Assembly (NCBI GenBank): GCA_016931575.1
Contig: JAFGEO010000088.1
Span: forward strand, 62,001 to 126,000
Length of the DNA stretch: 64,000 nt
Direction: 5' to 3'
DNA from: Bacteroidales bacterium
GTDB lineage: Bacteria; Bacteroidota; Bacteroidia; Bacteroidales; UBA10428
Below, piece after piece: positions 1 to 10,224 of the stretch. Position 1 is the stretch's first letter. Each line of letters begins with the position of its first letter. The translations under genes were made by a program, and so were the position numbers. The notes under the pieces were generated by a model. It saw only the letters and a list, made by a program, of their open reading frames with translations, made no database searches and had not been told where the DNA came from.

Positions 1-121
1 CCAGACCGGCCTCACTCATTTTCTGTTCACTGTAACTTTCAAAAAAATACCCCCGGGCATCTTCAAATATCCGTGGTTCGATAAGCTTTAATCCCGGGAT
101 CCCGGTTTCAGTTACTTTCAT
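1..121 (-). CDS. rfbC: dTDP-4-dehydrorhamnose 3,5-epimerase, N-terminal part
   Basis: The gene enters from the left edge; only the first 40 codons are present. The protein begins MKVTETGIPGLKLIEP and continues with an ARGYFFESYS segment, which matches the start of RmlC/RfbC cupin epimerases (a GxxLIEPxxFxDxRGxFxE pattern). The family converts dTDP-4-keto-6-deoxyglucose to dTDP-4-keto-rhamnose in the cytoplasm. It lies 9 bp downstream of rfbA on the same strand, the usual rml order, so it should be co-transcribed. The catalytic His/Tyr residues are outside the window, so the identification rests on the N-terminus and context. Confidence 0.85.
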   Translation of the reverse strand, partial: MKVTETGIPGLKLIEPRIFEDARGYFFESYSEQKMSEAGL

Positions 122-130
122 TCCTGTCTC

Positions 131-1015
131 TTAGTCAAAGGTTATGATTTTATCATCTGCAAGCATTTGCAGATACTGCCCATACTGGTTTTTTGCCAGG
201 GGTTTGGCAAGCTCCAGGAGTTGCTTCTTGTCGATATACCCCCTTTTATAGGCAATTTCTTCCGGACAGGATACCTTCAGTCCCTGTCGCTTTTCGATGG
301 TGTAGATGTAGTTGGAAGCCTGAACAAGACTTTCATGTGTTCCGGTGTCAAGCCAGGCCATGCCCCTGCCAAGGACATCGACCTTCAGCCTGTTTTCTTC
401 CAGGTAGAGCCTGTTCAGGTCAGTGATCTCAAGTTCTCCGCGTTTGGAGGGTTTAAGACTTTTGGCCTTTGCCACCACGTCATTGCCGTAAAAGTACAGT
501 CCGGTTACTGCATAGTTGGATTTTGGCACTGCCGGCTTTTCTTCGATGCTGATGGCCTTAAGGTTCTTGTCAAATTCTACTACGCCATAGCGTTCCGGAT
601 CCGTAACGTAATAGCCGAAAACAACGGCTCCATCCTCGAATTCCGTAACTTTGAGCAGCTCCCTGCCAAATCCGTGGCCATAGAAGATGTTATCTCCCAG
701 GATAAGGCAGACACGGTCGTTGCCAATAAATTCCTCACCGATCAGAAAGGCTTGTGCCAGTCCGTCGGGAGAGGGCTGTTCAGCATAGGATATCTTCACA
801 CCCCATTGGCTGCCGTTGTTTAATAGGCGCTTAAAAATAGGCAGGTCAGCCGGCGTGCTGATCACCAGGATATCCCGTATGCCGGCAAGCATGAGCACGG
901 ACAAGGGATAATAGATCATCGGCTTATCATAGATGGGCAGTACCTGCTTCGATAGTACGCCTGTTAATGGGTACAGGCGGGTACCAGAGCCTCCGGCGAG
1001 TATAATACCTTTCAT
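131..1015 (-). CDS. rfbA: Glucose-1-phosphate thymidylyltransferase (RmlA)
   Basis: This 294-residue protein has the usual RmlA length. It makes dTDP-glucose from dTTP and glucose-1-phosphate, the first step of dTDP-rhamnose synthesis. The nucleotide-binding loop [11 protein letters not shown] is at residues 8-18, and LGDN with the metal-binding Asp108 follows. The EEKP and GTHESL segments of the sugar-binding site are also present. It sits between the UDP-glucuronate decarboxylase gene (7 bp upstream) and rfbC (9 bp downstream), so this is an operon. The start is the only ATG that keeps the N-terminal MKGIILAGG strand intact. Confidence 0.96.
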   Translation of the reverse strand: MKGIILAGGSGTRLYPLTGVLSKQVLPIYDKPMIYYPLSVLMLAGIRDILVISTPADLPIFKRLLNNGSQWGVKISYAEQPSPDGLAQAFLIGEEFIGNDRVCLILGDNIFYGHGFGRELLKVTEFEDGAVVFGYYVTDPERYGVVEFDKNLKAISIEEKPAVPKSNYAVTGLYFYGNDVVAKAKSLKPSKRGELEITDLNRLYLEENRLKVDVLGRGMAWLDTGTHESLVQASNYIYTIEKRQGLKVSCPEEIAYKRGYIDKKQLLELAKPLAKNQYGQYLQMLADDKIITFD

Positions 1016-1022
1016 AATGTCA

Positions 1023-1976
1023 CTAATTATTTTTTATAAAATCCTTGAAATAATTTATCGTGGCAGTAAGTCCCTCTTCAAGCTGGATCCGTGGTTCCCA
1101 GCCGAGTTTCTTCCGTGCAAGGGTAATATCTGGCTGACGCTGTCGCGGATCATCGGCAGGCAGGGGCTCAAAGATGATCTTTGATTTCGAACCGGTCAGG
1201 CGAATAATCCTTTCAGCCAGCTCAAGAATGGTGAATTCATTAGGATTACCGAGGTTAACCGGACCGATAAAGCTTTTGTCAGCAGCCATCATCCGGATCA
1301 TGCCATCGAGCAGGTCGTCAATATACTGGAAGCTGCGGCTCTGTGATCCGTCCCCATAAATGGTGATTGCCTGGTTTTGCAGCGCCTGCATAATGAAATT
1401 TGAAACCACCCGGCCGTCGTTTGGGTGCATTTTCGGGCCGTACGTGTTGAAAATGCGGATGATTTTGATCTGCACCTGGTTTTGGAGATGGTAATCCATG
1501 AACAGGGTTTCGGCACATCGTTTCCCCTCATCGTAGCATGAACGGTTCCCGATAGGATTTACATTGCCCCAGTAGCTTTCTGTCTGGGGATGCACCACCG
1601 GGTCGCCATACACTTCGCTGGTCGAAGCCTGAAGGATGGGTACTTTAATGCGTTTCGCCAGTCCCAACATGTTGATGGCACCCATTACCGATGTTTTGAT
1701 CGTCTTGATCGGATTGCACTGGTAGTGTATGGGGGAAGCCGGGCAGGCAAGGTTATAGATCTCATCTACCTCTATAAAGAAGGGTGATGTAATGTCGTGC
1801 CGGATCAATTCAAAATAGGGGTTCTGCATCAGGTGCAGGATGTTTCTTTTTGAACCGGTAAAATAGTTATCCAGGCAAATGACTTCATTTCCCTCGTTTA
1901 GCAAGCGCTCACACAGGTGGGAGCCAATGAATCCTGCCCCGCCGGTAACCAGAATTTTTTTCCTTATCCTTTTCAT
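1023..1976 (-). CDS. UDP-glucuronate decarboxylase (UDP-xylose synthase), extended SDR
   Basis: A 317-residue extended short-chain dehydrogenase/reductase. The Rossmann motif GGAGFIGSH is at residues 12-20. Catalytic Ser120 (TSEVYGD) and the YxxxK pair Tyr148/Lys152 are present. The segments [12 protein letters not shown] and [11 protein letters not shown] are typical of UXS enzymes, which oxidise, decarboxylate and re-reduce UDP-glucuronate to UDP-xylose. The gene directly follows ugd, whose product supplies UDP-glucuronate, so the two form a complete UDP-glucose to UDP-xylose route. The product should go into capsule, LPS or exopolysaccharide. A UDP-glucuronate epimerase is the main alternative, but the motifs favour UXS. 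Confidence 0.92.
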   Translation of the reverse strand: MKRIRKKILVTGGAGFIGSHLCERLLNEGNEVICLDNYFTGSKRNILHLMQNPYFELIRHDITSPFFIEVDEIYNLACPASPIHYQCNPIKTIKTSVMGAINMLGLAKRIKVPILQASTSEVYGDPVVHPQTESYWGNVNPIGNRSCYDEGKRCAETLFMDYHLQNQVQIKIIRIFNTYGPKMHPNDGRVVSNFIMQALQNQAITIYGDGSQSRSFQYIDDLLDGMIRMMAADKSFIGPVNLGNPNEFTILELAERIIRLTGSKSKIIFEPLPADDPRQRQPDITLARKKLGWEPRIQLEEGLTATINYFKDFIKNN

Positions 1977-1993
1977 AGCTTGTTTAAAGCATA

Positions 1994-3313
1994 TTAGTTG
2001 GCTCTGCCAATGCCAATGCAGGTAAAACCGTTTTCATTCATTTCCTGGGGATCGTAGATGTTTCTTCCATCAAAAAATACGCACTGGCGCATCAGCTTCC
2101 GGAGAACTTTATAATTTGGTATGCGGAACTCGGTCCATTCGGTGACCAGCAGGATAGCGTCAGCGTCAATGGCAGCCTCGTACATATCACCGCAGTATTC
2201 TGCAAGATTGCCCATCCTTCTTTCTGCTTCTTCCCTGGCAACAGGGTCGTAGGCTTTAATTCTGACACCCTCTTCAGCAAGTTTCCGGATGATAAGCTCG
2301 GAAGGGGCCTCCCTCATATCGTCGGTATTGGGTTTGAAGGATAGTCCCCAGATGCCTACAGACTTGCCTTTCAGGTTGCCTTTGAAATACTTTTTCAGCT
2401 TGTGGTAAAGCACCAGTTTCTGATCGTTATTCACGGCTTCTACCGCTTCCAGGATCCGGAGGGGGTGTTTGCGTTCCTGTCCTGTTTTTATCAGGGCTTT
2501 AACATCTTTCGGGAAGCAGGATCCGCCATATCCCACACCGGGGTAAATAAACCGGGACCCAATCCGGGGATCGGATCCGATACCCCTTCTTACCATATTG
2601 ACATCTGCGCCCACGAGTTCGCACAGGTTGGCGATGTCGTTCATGAAACTGATCTTGGTGGCCAGCATGGAATTCGCTGCATATTTTGTCATCTCGGCCG
2701 AAGTGATGTCCATAAAGAGGAGGGGGTGTCCGTTCAGCACAAAGGGTTTATAGAGGCGTTTCATGATCTTTTCAGCCCGCTCGGATTCAATTCCGATAAT
2801 AATGCGGTCAGGTTTCATGAAATCATCCACTGCTGTTCCTTCCTTCAGGAACTCCGGGTTTGAGGCGATATCAAAATCAAGACCGGAACCCCTCTTGTCC
2901 AGCGCCTCCCGGATTGCTGCTTTCACCTTTACAGAGGTTTCTACCGGAACGGTGCTCTTGGTTACCACTACCAGGTAATCCTGCATGGACTCACCGATCT
3001 CACGGGCTACGCCGAGCACATACTTTAAATCGGCACTGCCATCTTCATCCGGGGGAGTGCCTACGGCGATAAATACAGCCTCGCAGTCCTTAATGCTGTC
3101 TTTCAGGCTGGTAGAGAAGGTGAGACGTTGCTTTTCGAAATTCCGTTCGACCATTACCTGCAAGCCCGGCTCATAGATCGGGATGATACCTTCACGAAGT
3201 TTCTTGATTTTATCCGTGTCGATATCGACACATACTACATCGACACCTGTTTCAGCAAAACAAGTACCCGTAACCAGGCCTACATAGCCTGTTCCAACAA
3301 CTGCTATTTTCAT
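1994..3313 (-). CDS. ugd: UDP-glucose 6-dehydrogenase
   Basis: A 439-residue UDP-glucose/GDP-mannose dehydrogenase that oxidises UDP-glucose to UDP-glucuronate with two NAD+. The NAD-binding GTGYVG is at residues 7-12, the EFLKEG substrate motif is near 154-159, and the catalytic cysteine is Cys266 in [10 protein letters not shown]. The C-terminal domain has the expected [11 protein letters not shown] segment. It is the first gene of the minus-strand nucleotide-sugar operon. A TACTTTTG -7 element lies about 20 bp upstream of the ATG. Length and motifs are fully ordinary for the family. Confidence 0.97.
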   Translation of the reverse strand: MKIAVVGTGYVGLVTGTCFAETGVDVVCVDIDTDKIKKLREGIIPIYEPGLQVMVERNFEKQRLTFSTSLKDSIKDCEAVFIAVGTPPDEDGSADLKYVLGVAREIGESMQDYLVVVTKSTVPVETSVKVKAAIREALDKRGSGLDFDIASNPEFLKEGTAVDDFMKPDRIIIGIESERAEKIMKRLYKPFVLNGHPLLFMDITSAEMTKYAANSMLATKISFMNDIANLCELVGADVNMVRRGIGSDPRIGSRFIYPGVGYGGSCFPKDVKALIKTGQERKHPLRILEAVEAVNNDQKLVLYHKLKKYFKGNLKGKSVGIWGLSFKPNTDDMREAPSELIIRKLAEEGVRIKAYDPVAREEAERRMGNLAEYCGDMYEAAIDADAILLVTEWTEFRIPNYKVLRKLMRQCVFFDGRNIYDPQEMNENGFTCIGIGRAN

Positions 3314-3333
3314 CGTTGATGTAAAAAGTTTTT

Positions 3334-3341
3334 CAAAAGTA
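3334..3341 (-). promoter_or_regulatory. Putative -7 element for the ugd operon
   Basis: On the minus strand the sequence reads TACTTTTG, a match to the Bacteroidota sigma-ABfr -7 consensus TAnnTTTG, about 20 nt before the ugd ATG. No clear -33 TTG is seen at the right spacing, so this is a motif call only. Confidence 0.4.
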
Positions 3342-3470
3342 GCAGAACTTAAAGGATAAAAAAAATCTATACGGTCTCCGGTAAATGAAAAAATGACTCA
3401 GAACATCGTGAAAATCACTGCTCCATTGATTATTTTTACCTAATAACTAGTATTTTATAAGGGAAAATTT

Positions 3471-3478
3471 TAGCTTTG
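3471..3478 (+). promoter_or_regulatory. Putative -7 element for rpsA
   Basis: TAGCTTTG matches TAnnTTTG and lies 53 nt before the rpsA ATG in the 218-bp divergent gap between ugd and rpsA. The surrounding DNA is very AT-rich. A -33 box is not obvious. Confidence 0.5.
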
Positions 3479-3531
3479 CAACCTGTTTTTAAAAAATATA
3501 ATGTCTAACTTATTAATTGATTGAAATTTAA

Positions 3532-5649
3532 ATGTCTGACAAAGAAAAAACACAGGAAGAACAGGCTCCTCAGAATGAGTCTGTAGAAAACCAGGCTTCT
3601 GAAACACAACAAGCAGAAGCACAAACTGAAGAAACAACCGCAGAGGTTGAGGAAGTTAAAGCCGAAGAAACCGCAGAGGAACCGGCTGAAGAAATTAAGG
3701 CTGAAGAGCCTGCTGAAGAAATTGATGAAGCTACTCCTGAAAAACCTGTTGAAGTAGTCGCAGAAGAAGTAGTGGACGCAGAACCTGCCACACAGGCACC
3801 AGCTAAAAAAGCTGAGAAAAAGGAAGTTGCTGCCGGCAACGACTCACAGTCTGATGCTGATTTCGACTGGGATAAATACAGCAACTCAAACGAGTTATAC
3901 GACGCAAGTCAGCGTAAGGAATATGCAAGAATGTACGATGAGACCCTCTCTACCATTGCTGAAAATGAAGTGGTAGACGGAACAGTGATCTCATTGAACA
4001 AGCGCGAAGTCGTTATTAACATCGGATACAAATCAGAAGGTGTTATCAGTCTCAATGAATTCAGGTACAAGCCTGACCTGAAACCCGGTGATGTAGTAGA
4101 AGTATTCGTTGAAAGCCAGGAAGACAAGAAAGGTCAGCTGCTTCTTTCTCACAAAAAAGCCCGTGCGCTGAAATCCTGGGATCGTGTTAACGAATCGCTG
4201 GAGAAAGATGAAATCATTACCGGATACATTAAATGCCGTACCAAGGGTGGAATGATCGTTGATGTCTTTGGCATCGAGGCCTTCCTTCCCGGTTCACAGA
4301 TCGATGTTAAGCCTATCCGCGATTACGATGTATTCGTTGGCAAGACCATGGAATTCAAGGTGGTTAAAATTAACCAGGAATTCAAAAACGTGGTTGTATC
4401 CCACAAGGCACTCATCGAAGCTGAACTCGAGCAGCAGAAGAAAGAGATCATTGCCAAACTTGAAAAAGGACAGATCCTTGAAGGTACCGTTAAGAACATC
4501 ACCTCCTACGGGGTGTTTATTGACCTCGGCGGTGTCGACGGACTTATCCATATTACCGACCTTTCCTGGGGCCGCGTAAATCATCCGGAAGAGATCGTTC
4601 AGCTCGATCAGAAACTTCAGGTGGTTATCCTGGACTTCGACGATGACAAGAAACGTATCGCCCTCGGTCTGAAACAGCTTACCGCTCATCCATGGGATTC
4701 TCTCGATGAGAAACTCAAAGTAGGTGATGTGGTTAAAGGTAAAGTTGTGGTTATGGCTGACTATGGCGCTTTCGTTGAGATAGCCGCCGGTGTCGAAGGC
4801 CTTATCCACGTATCTGAAATGTCATGGTCACAGCACCTGCGCAGTGCCCAGGAATTCCTGAATGTTGGTGACGAAGTTGAAGCCCAGATCCTTACCCTGG
4901 ACAGGGATGAGCGTAAAATGTCTCTCGGCATGAAGCAGCTTAAGACTGATCCCTGGGAGAAAATCGATGAAAAATATCCTCTTAATTCAAAGCATACAGC
5001 TAAAGTCAGAAACTTCACCAACTTTGGTGTGTTTGTTGAAATTGAAGAAGGTGTTGACGGACTGATCCATATTTCTGATCTATCCTGGACCAAGAAAATC
5101 AAGCACCCTGCTGAATTCACCAATATCGGTGAGGACATTGAGGTGGTTGTGCTTGAAATCGACAAGGAAAACAGAAGGCTTAGCCTCGGACACAAGCAAC
5201 TCGAAGAGAATCCATGGGATGTGTTTGAAACCTTGTTTATCATTGGTTCAGACCACGAAGGTACCATTACCGAAATCATGGATAAGGGTGCTGTAGTTGC
5301 ACTTCAATACGGCGTTGAAGGTTTCGTTACACCAAAACACCTGGTGAAGGAAGACGGTTCGACTGCTAAATTGGAGGAAAAACTCACATTTAGGGTGCTG
5401 GAATTTTCTAAATCTGCAAAGAAAATTGTACTTTCACATACCAGAGTATTTGAAGAGGACAAACGTTCTTCCGAGGACTTAGAGAAGAAAGCCGCAGCTG
5501 CTGCTACAAAAAAAGCTGCCAAGAAGATCAAGTCAAACCTCGAGAAAACAACACTGGGTGATGTGACTGATCTGGCTGCCCTGAAAGAGGAAATGGAGAA
5601 TGCAGAAAAACAAAAGTCTCAAAAAAGTAAAGATTCAAACGAAAAGTAA
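3532..5649 (+). CDS. rpsA: 30S ribosomal protein S1 with acidic N-terminal extension
   Basis: A 705-residue protein with six S1/OB-fold repeats starting near residues 144, 226, 313, 398, 484 and 570. Repeats 3-5 carry the GVFI/VDLxxGVDGLIHxSDLSW signature. S1 binds mRNA on the 30S subunit and helps unfold leaders, important in phyla that rarely use Shine-Dalgarno pairing. Residues 1 to about 115 form a low-complexity Glu/Ala/Pro/Val extension with repeated AEEPAEE-type units, absent from the E. coli protein (about 557 aa). The C-terminal 60 residues are Lys/Glu/Ala-rich. The gene starts a plus-strand run followed 23 bp later by a STAS gene. Confidence 0.96.
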   Translation: MSDKEKTQEEQAPQNESVENQASETQQAEAQTEETTAEVEEVKAEETAEEPAEEIKAEEPAEEIDEATPEKPVEVVAEEVVDAEPATQAPAKKAEKKEVAAGNDSQSDADFDWDKYSNSNELYDASQRKEYARMYDETLSTIAENEVVDGTVISLNKREVVINIGYKSEGVISLNEFRYKPDLKPGDVVEVFVESQEDKKGQLLLSHKKARALKSWDRVNESLEKDEIITGYIKCRTKGGMIVDVFGIEAFLPGSQIDVKPIRDYDVFVGKTMEFKVVKINQEFKNVVVSHKALIEAELEQQKKEIIAKLEKGQILEGTVKNITSYGVFIDLGGVDGLIHITDLSWGRVNHPEEIVQLDQKLQVVILDFDDDKKRIALGLKQLTAHPWDSLDEKLKVGDVVKGKVVVMADYGAFVEIAAGVEGLIHVSEMSWSQHLRSAQEFLNVGDEVEAQILTLDRDERKMSLGMKQLKTDPWEKIDEKYPLNSKHTAKVRNFTNFGVFVEIEEGVDGLIHISDLSWTKKIKHPAEFTNIGEDIEVVVLEIDKENRRLSLGHKQLEENPWDVFETLFIIGSDHEGTITEIMDKGAVVALQYGVEGFVTPKHLVKEDGSTAKLEEKLTFRVLEFSKSAKKIVLSHTRVFEEDKRSSEDLEKKAAAAATKKAAKKIKSNLEKTTLGDVTDLAALKEEMENAEKQKSQKSKDSNEK

Positions 5650-5672
5650 TATATTTATAAAAACTTTTCAAT

Positions 5673-6023
5673 ATGGAGTTTAAAATAGAAAAGCAAGACA
5701 ATCACACCTTAATTCAGGTATTGGAAGAAAAACTCGACACGCATATCGCACCGACTTTAAAATCCGAATTGGTGCTGGTATCCGGGAACGGCGAAAAGAA
5801 TATTATACTTGACTTAAGCAAATGTCGTTATTGTGATTCATCTGGTTTAAGTGCAATATTGGTTGCTAACCGGTTGTGCAAAAATGCCAGCGGTACATTC
5901 ATACTCACAGGTTTGAATGATGCTGTGGAACGTTTGATCACAATATCACAACTCGATACCGTATTGAACATTACCAATACCATCGAGGAAGGAGTTGATT
6001 TAATTGCTGATGCAAACAAATAA
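5673..6023 (+). CDS. STAS-domain protein, anti-sigma factor antagonist type
   Basis: A 116-residue single-domain STAS protein of SpoIIAA/RsbV type. The segment CRYCDSSGLSAIL carries Asp55-Ser56-Ser57-Gly58 at the place where SpoIIAA-family proteins are phosphorylated on Ser. Such proteins switch partners between a kinase/anti-sigma factor and another target, depending on phosphorylation. It lies 23 bp after rpsA and 19 bp before rnz, so it is probably co-transcribed with one or both. No kinase or phosphatase partner is adjacent. A second stand-alone STAS protein with the same DSSG core is at 21982-22320. Confidence 0.88.
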   Translation: MEFKIEKQDNHTLIQVLEEKLDTHIAPTLKSELVLVSGNGEKNIILDLSKCRYCDSSGLSAILVANRLCKNASGTFILTGLNDAVERLITISQLDTVLNITNTIEEGVDLIADANK

Positions 6024-6042
6024 ATTTCTTTATTGAGAAAAA

Positions 6043-6975
6043 ATGAATTTTAAATTGACGGTATTGGGGAGCAGTTCTGCTTTACCGACGTCAACAAAAT
6101 ATCCTGCCGCTCATGTACTTAATGTACATGAGCGGTTTTTTTTAATTGACTGCGGAGAAGGGACCCAAATGCAGCTCCGGAAAGCCCGGATACGTTTTGG
6201 CAGGATCAACCATATCTTTATCAGTCATATGCATGGTGACCATGTTTTTGGTCTACCGGGATTTCTCTCTACCCTTAACCTGCTAGGAAGGAAAACTCCT
6301 TTGTTTATCTATGGACCCCCGGGCCTGAAGGTTATTATCGACTTCTACCTGCAGCATTTCGCCGCCGATAACGACTATCCCATTATCCTGAAAGGGTTGA
6401 CGGATAAGTTGTACCACAAGATCTATGAGGATAAGGTGCTTGAAGTTTTTGCCTTTCCCCTGAAACATCGCATACCCACATATGGTTACCATTTTTGCGA
6501 GAAGGAACGCCCGCTTAATATGAGGAAAGACCGGGTGCAGGCTTTCAACCTATCCATAAAACAAATCCTGGCTGCCAAAGCCGGTGAAGATGTACAAACG
6601 GATGATGGAGCGATCATTCCCAATGCCAGGCTTACCGAGCCCCCCTACAAAAGGCGCTCATTTGCCTATTGCTCTGATACGGCTTATTATAGGAAGAATG
6701 CAGAATTCCTAAAGGAAACTGACCTGCTGTATCATGAGGCTACATTCTCGGAAAAGGATAAAGAACTTGCCAAAGAAACCGGCCACTCTACTGCTGCCCA
6801 GGCAGCAAAATTTGCCACTCAGGCCAATGTCGGGCAGCTACTGATCGGGCATTTCTCAAACCGCTATAACGACCCCACTGAATTGCTTCATGAAGCCAGA
6901 GCTGTTTTTCCCGATACCATGATGGCCGAGGAGTTATCGGACTACCCGGTAAAATTGATCAGGAAGTTATCCTAA
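6043..6975 (+). CDS. rnz: Ribonuclease Z
   Basis: A 310-residue metallo-beta-lactamase fold nuclease that removes the 3' trailer from tRNA precursors. The zinc motif HMHGDH is at residues 62-67 and is followed by FGLPGFLSTL, typical of RNase Z. Further ligands are in the SDTAY segment and in GHFSNRY near the C-terminus (HST in GHSTAAQAA is also typical). Length fits the short-form enzyme (about 300 aa). The N-terminal LGSSSALPT segment fixes the ATG start. It follows the STAS gene by 19 bp. Confidence 0.96.
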   Translation: MNFKLTVLGSSSALPTSTKYPAAHVLNVHERFFLIDCGEGTQMQLRKARIRFGRINHIFISHMHGDHVFGLPGFLSTLNLLGRKTPLFIYGPPGLKVIIDFYLQHFAADNDYPIILKGLTDKLYHKIYEDKVLEVFAFPLKHRIPTYGYHFCEKERPLNMRKDRVQAFNLSIKQILAAKAGEDVQTDDGAIIPNARLTEPPYKRRSFAYCSDTAYYRKNAEFLKETDLLYHEATFSEKDKELAKETGHSTAAQAAKFATQANVGQLLIGHFSNRYNDPTELLHEARAVFPDTMMAEELSDYPVKLIRKLS

Positions 6976-7003
6976 GAGGCCTGTTAGTTGAGGGATTAAT
7001 GGC

Positions 7004-7011
7004 TATATTTG
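7004..7011 (+). promoter_or_regulatory. Putative -7 element for guaA
   Basis: TATATTTG matches the TAnnTTTG consensus in the 65-bp gap before guaA, 29-38 nt before the candidate start codons. No convincing -33 element is seen. Confidence 0.45.
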
Positions 7012-7040
7012 CCCTTTATAACGATTTAATGTGAATTCCT

Positions 7041-8570
7041 GTGAGTGAAATGATTTTAATTCTTGATTTTGGGTCACAATATACCCAATTGATTGCCCGA
7101 AAGGTGCGTGAACTGAACGTCTACTGCGAAATCCACCCGTATAACAAGGTTTCCGTTCCGGATGCTTCTGTTAAAGGGGTTATTCTTTCCGGTAGCCCTT
7201 GTTCGGTCAGGGATGAGGGCCATCCGGAACCGGATCTTAGCGCAATAAAAAAGAAATTGCCCATCCTGGGAATTTGCTATGGAGCACAGTTTATTGCTAA
7301 TAATTATGGCGGCAGGGTATCTGCTTCTACACACCGGGAATACGGTCGTGCAAACCTTGAATTTATTAATCAGGAAAACCGTCTCCTTAAGGGAATGACC
7401 CCGGGAACCCAGGTATGGATGTCTCATGGGGATACAATTGTTGAACTGGCAGATGATTTTGAAATTATTGGAAGCACCCGCGATGTGAAGGTGGGCGCAT
7501 ACCAGATAAAAAGTGAACAAACCTATGGCATTCAGTTTCACCCTGAAGTTTACCACACCAGTGAGGGACTGATCCTTCTGAAGAATTTTGTGGTAGATAT
7601 TTGCGGGTGCAAAGCCGACTGGACACCCGCCTCATTCATCGACAGTACTGTAGAGGGCCTGAAGAAGAAACTCGGGAATGATAAAGTGGTCCTTGGCCTG
7701 TCGGGAGGGGTTGACTCTTCAGTGGCAGCAGTTCTGCTGCATAAAGCAATCGGTAAAAACCTGACCTGTATCTTCGTGGATAACGGGGTGCTTAGGAAGA
7801 ATGAGTACGACAGTGTGCTTGATTCCTATAAACATATGGGTCTTAATGTTATAGGCGTTGACGCCGGAAAAATATTCCTGGATGATCTTAAAGGCATTTC
7901 AGAGCCGGAAGCCAAGCGGAAAAGCATTGGAAAGAATTTTATCGAAGTATTCGATAAGGAAGCGCACAAAATTTCTAATGTGAAGTGGCTGGCTCAGGGA
8001 ACCATCTATCCCGATGTGATTGAATCGGTTTCCGTAAATGGCCCTTCAGCAACCATTAAGTCGCACCACAACGTTGGCGGTCTGCCCGAGCGCATGCACC
8101 TGAAAGTGGTTGAGCCCCTGAACCTGCTGTTTAAAGATGAGGTCCGCCGGGTAGGACGGGCACTCAGGATCGACGATGCCATTCTCAATCGCCACCCCTT
8201 CCCCGGACCCGGACTGGCTATCAGGATCCTGGGAGAAGTCACCGCTGAAAAAGTCAGGATGCTCCAGGAAGTTGACCACATTTATATTGAAGGTCTGAAG
8301 GAAAGTGGCCTTTATGACCAGGTGTGGCAGGCTGCAGCAATCCTCCTGCCGGTACAGTCAGTGGGGGTTATGGGCGATGAGAGAACTTATGAGAATGTTG
8401 TGACACTTAGGGCAGTAAGCTCAACGGATGGCATGACGGCAGACTGGTCCCACCTTCCTTATGAATTTCTGGCTGCAATTTCAAATAAGATTATAAATAA
8501 TGTAAAGGGGGTCAACCGCGTTGTATATGATATAAGTTCAAAGCCGCCTGCAACAATCGAGTGGGAGTAA
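7041..8570 (+). CDS. guaA: GMP synthase (glutamine-hydrolysing)
   Basis: A 509-residue enzyme converting XMP to GMP with glutamine and ATP. The N-terminal class I amidotransferase domain has the catalytic triad Cys79 (LGICYGAQ), His168 and Glu170 (FHPEVYHT). The ATP pyrophosphatase domain has the PP-loop LSGGVDSS from residue 221. The C-terminal dimerisation domain holds the [11 protein letters not shown] and [11 protein letters not shown] signatures and ends exactly at the family's usual terminus. The start is uncertain: GTG at 7041 or ATG at 7050, nine bases later; both leave ILILDFGSQ intact. Confidence 0.97.
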   Translation: MSEMILILDFGSQYTQLIARKVRELNVYCEIHPYNKVSVPDASVKGVILSGSPCSVRDEGHPEPDLSAIKKKLPILGICYGAQFIANNYGGRVSASTHREYGRANLEFINQENRLLKGMTPGTQVWMSHGDTIVELADDFEIIGSTRDVKVGAYQIKSEQTYGIQFHPEVYHTSEGLILLKNFVVDICGCKADWTPASFIDSTVEGLKKKLGNDKVVLGLSGGVDSSVAAVLLHKAIGKNLTCIFVDNGVLRKNEYDSVLDSYKHMGLNVIGVDAGKIFLDDLKGISEPEAKRKSIGKNFIEVFDKEAHKISNVKWLAQGTIYPDVIESVSVNGPSATIKSHHNVGGLPERMHLKVVEPLNLLFKDEVRRVGRALRIDDAILNRHPFPGPGLAIRILGEVTAEKVRMLQEVDHIYIEGLKESGLYDQVWQAAAILLPVQSVGVMGDERTYENVVTLRAVSSTDGMTADWSHLPYEFLAAISNKIINNVKGVNRVVYDISSKPPATIEWE

Positions 8571-8631
8571 GCTGCTTTGTTCTTGCAAGCTGCACCGGAA
8601 GTTCCGGGATTCAAATGAAAATAAAAACCGC

Positions 8632-10224
8632 ATGAAAACAATTAAACGATTTTTTCTTTTTGCAGGGATACTTCTGATGATGGGGCCCGCAGAGGCACAG
8701 TTTTCGTCTGAGGCGTTGAAGTATACACAATTTCTTAATTTTCTGGAACACTACTACGTTGATTCAGTTGATGCTAAAGAAATGGTGGATGATGCGATCC
8801 GGCATGAGCTGGAAAAGCTTGACCCACACTCAATTTATATTAGTGCCGAAGATGTTCAGCGGATGAATGAACCCCTGCAGGGCAACTTTGAAGGGGTAGG
8901 TATTTCCTTCAATATCCTGCATGATACGCTGTTTGTGATCGAAGCAATTCCCGGAGGGCCTTCTGAAAAAGTCGGGATCCGGGCAGGAGACCGTATCCTG
9001 GTCGTTGATGACGAAAATATCGCCGGGGTCGGACTGACCAATGACGATGTATTCAGGCTTTTGCGCGGAGAAAAAGGAACGAAGGTGACAGTTGGCGTCA
9101 AGCGCCGCAATGTCAGTAAAATCCTGTATTTTACAGTCACACGTGATAAAATCCCTATTAAATGCCTTGATGCTGCCTATATGGCGACTGAATCAATCGG
9201 GTATATCAAACTCAACCGCTTCGCGATGACCACCATGGAAGAGTTCATGGAGGCAGCTGTCGAACTGAAGGCACAGGGAGCCACGGACCTTATCCTCGAC
9301 CTGACAGGAAATACGGGAGGGTACCTGGAGATGGCCGTGGAACTGGCCGATCAGTTTCTGGCTAACGACGAGTTAATCGTTTTTACCAAAGGACTGAACA
9401 GCCGTCGATACGATTATTATGCACACCAGGAAGGGATTTTTGAAGATGCAAGGCTGGTGATCCTTATCGATGAAGAATCAGCTTCAGCCAGTGAGATCGT
9501 CTCCGGAGCCATCCAGGATTGGGACAGGGGAATTATTATTGGTCGTCGTTCCTTTGGGAAAGGGCTTGTTCAGCGGCAGCTGCAGTTCACAACCGACGGG
9601 TCGATGCTCCGGCTGACCATTGCCAAGTATTATACCCCGACAGGGAGACTGATTCAGAAACCCTATTCCGAGGGCCTTGATGCCTATAACAGCGAAATAT
9701 TCCAGCGGTATGAAAATGGTGAAATGATGAATTCCGGGGATATTAGTTTCCCCGATTCGCTGAACTTTACAACACTGAAAACCGGAAGGACCGTTTATGG
9801 AGGAGGGGGCATCATGCCCGATATATTTGTTCCTCTCGATACAACGGAATATACCGATTTTTATGGTGAGCTGAACCGAAGGGGAATTATCAACCAGTTT
9901 ATCCTGGATTATGTCGATATGAACAGGGAAAAGCTGAATAAGAAATACCCTTCATTCGATTCGTATAAATCGGATTTCGGGATTACGGATGAGATCCTGA
10001 ATGAACTGGCAGCTTATGCGGAAAAACAGGGACTGGAGGTAAATTCAGAGGAAATGGAAGTCTCCAGGAATCGTATAATTCTGATTATGAAAGCTTTTAT
10101 CGCCAGGGATATCTGGTCGACCAACGAGTTTTACCAGATTGTCAATGAAGAAAATGATAATTTCAGGGAAGCCCTGAAGGTCTTCCAAAACTGGGATCCG
10201 TACCATCAACAAATCGTTTTTTAA
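8632..10224 (+). CDS. S41 family carboxy-terminal processing peptidase
   Basis: A 530-residue exported peptidase. A signal peptide of about 22 residues ends in GPAEAQ. A PDZ domain follows at roughly 85-165 (GVGISFNIL, GIRAGDRILVVDD), then the S41 fold. The catalytic serine lies in SASASE at residues 283-288, and the conserved Lys is in RRSFGKGLVQ about 25 residues later. The domain order matches CtpA/Prc-type proteases, which process or degrade periplasmic and membrane proteins. The C-terminal 130 residues are an accessory helical region. The stop overlaps the pnuC start by one base (TAATG), implying translational coupling. Confidence 0.92.
   Translation: MKTIKRFFLFAGILLMMGPAEAQFSSEALKYTQFLNFLEHYYVDSVDAKEMVDDAIRHELEKLDPHSIYISAEDVQRMNEPLQGNFEGVGISFNILHDTLFVIEAIPGGPSEKVGIRAGDRILVVDDENIAGVGLTNDDVFRLLRGEKGTKVTVGVKRRNVSKILYFTVTRDKIPIKCLDAAYMATESIGYIKLNRFAMTTMEEFMEAAVELKAQGATDLILDLTGNTGGYLEMAVELADQFLANDELIVFTKGLNSRRYDYYAHQEGIFEDARLVILIDEESASASEIVSGAIQDWDRGIIIGRRSFGKGLVQRQLQFTTDGSMLRLTIAKYYTPTGRLIQKPYSEGLDAYNSEIFQRYENGEMMNSGDISFPDSLNFTTLKTGRTVYGGGGIMPDIFVPLDTTEYTDFYGELNRRGIINQFILDYVDMNREKLNKKYPSFDSYKSDFGITDEILNELAAYAEKQGLEVNSEEMEVSRNRIILIMKAFIARDIWSTNEFYQIVNEENDNFREALKVFQNWDPYHQQIVF

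Noticed and set aside
167-823. 218-codon plus-strand frame over rfbA
   Set aside because: Antisense shadow of a fully supported gene in an operon.
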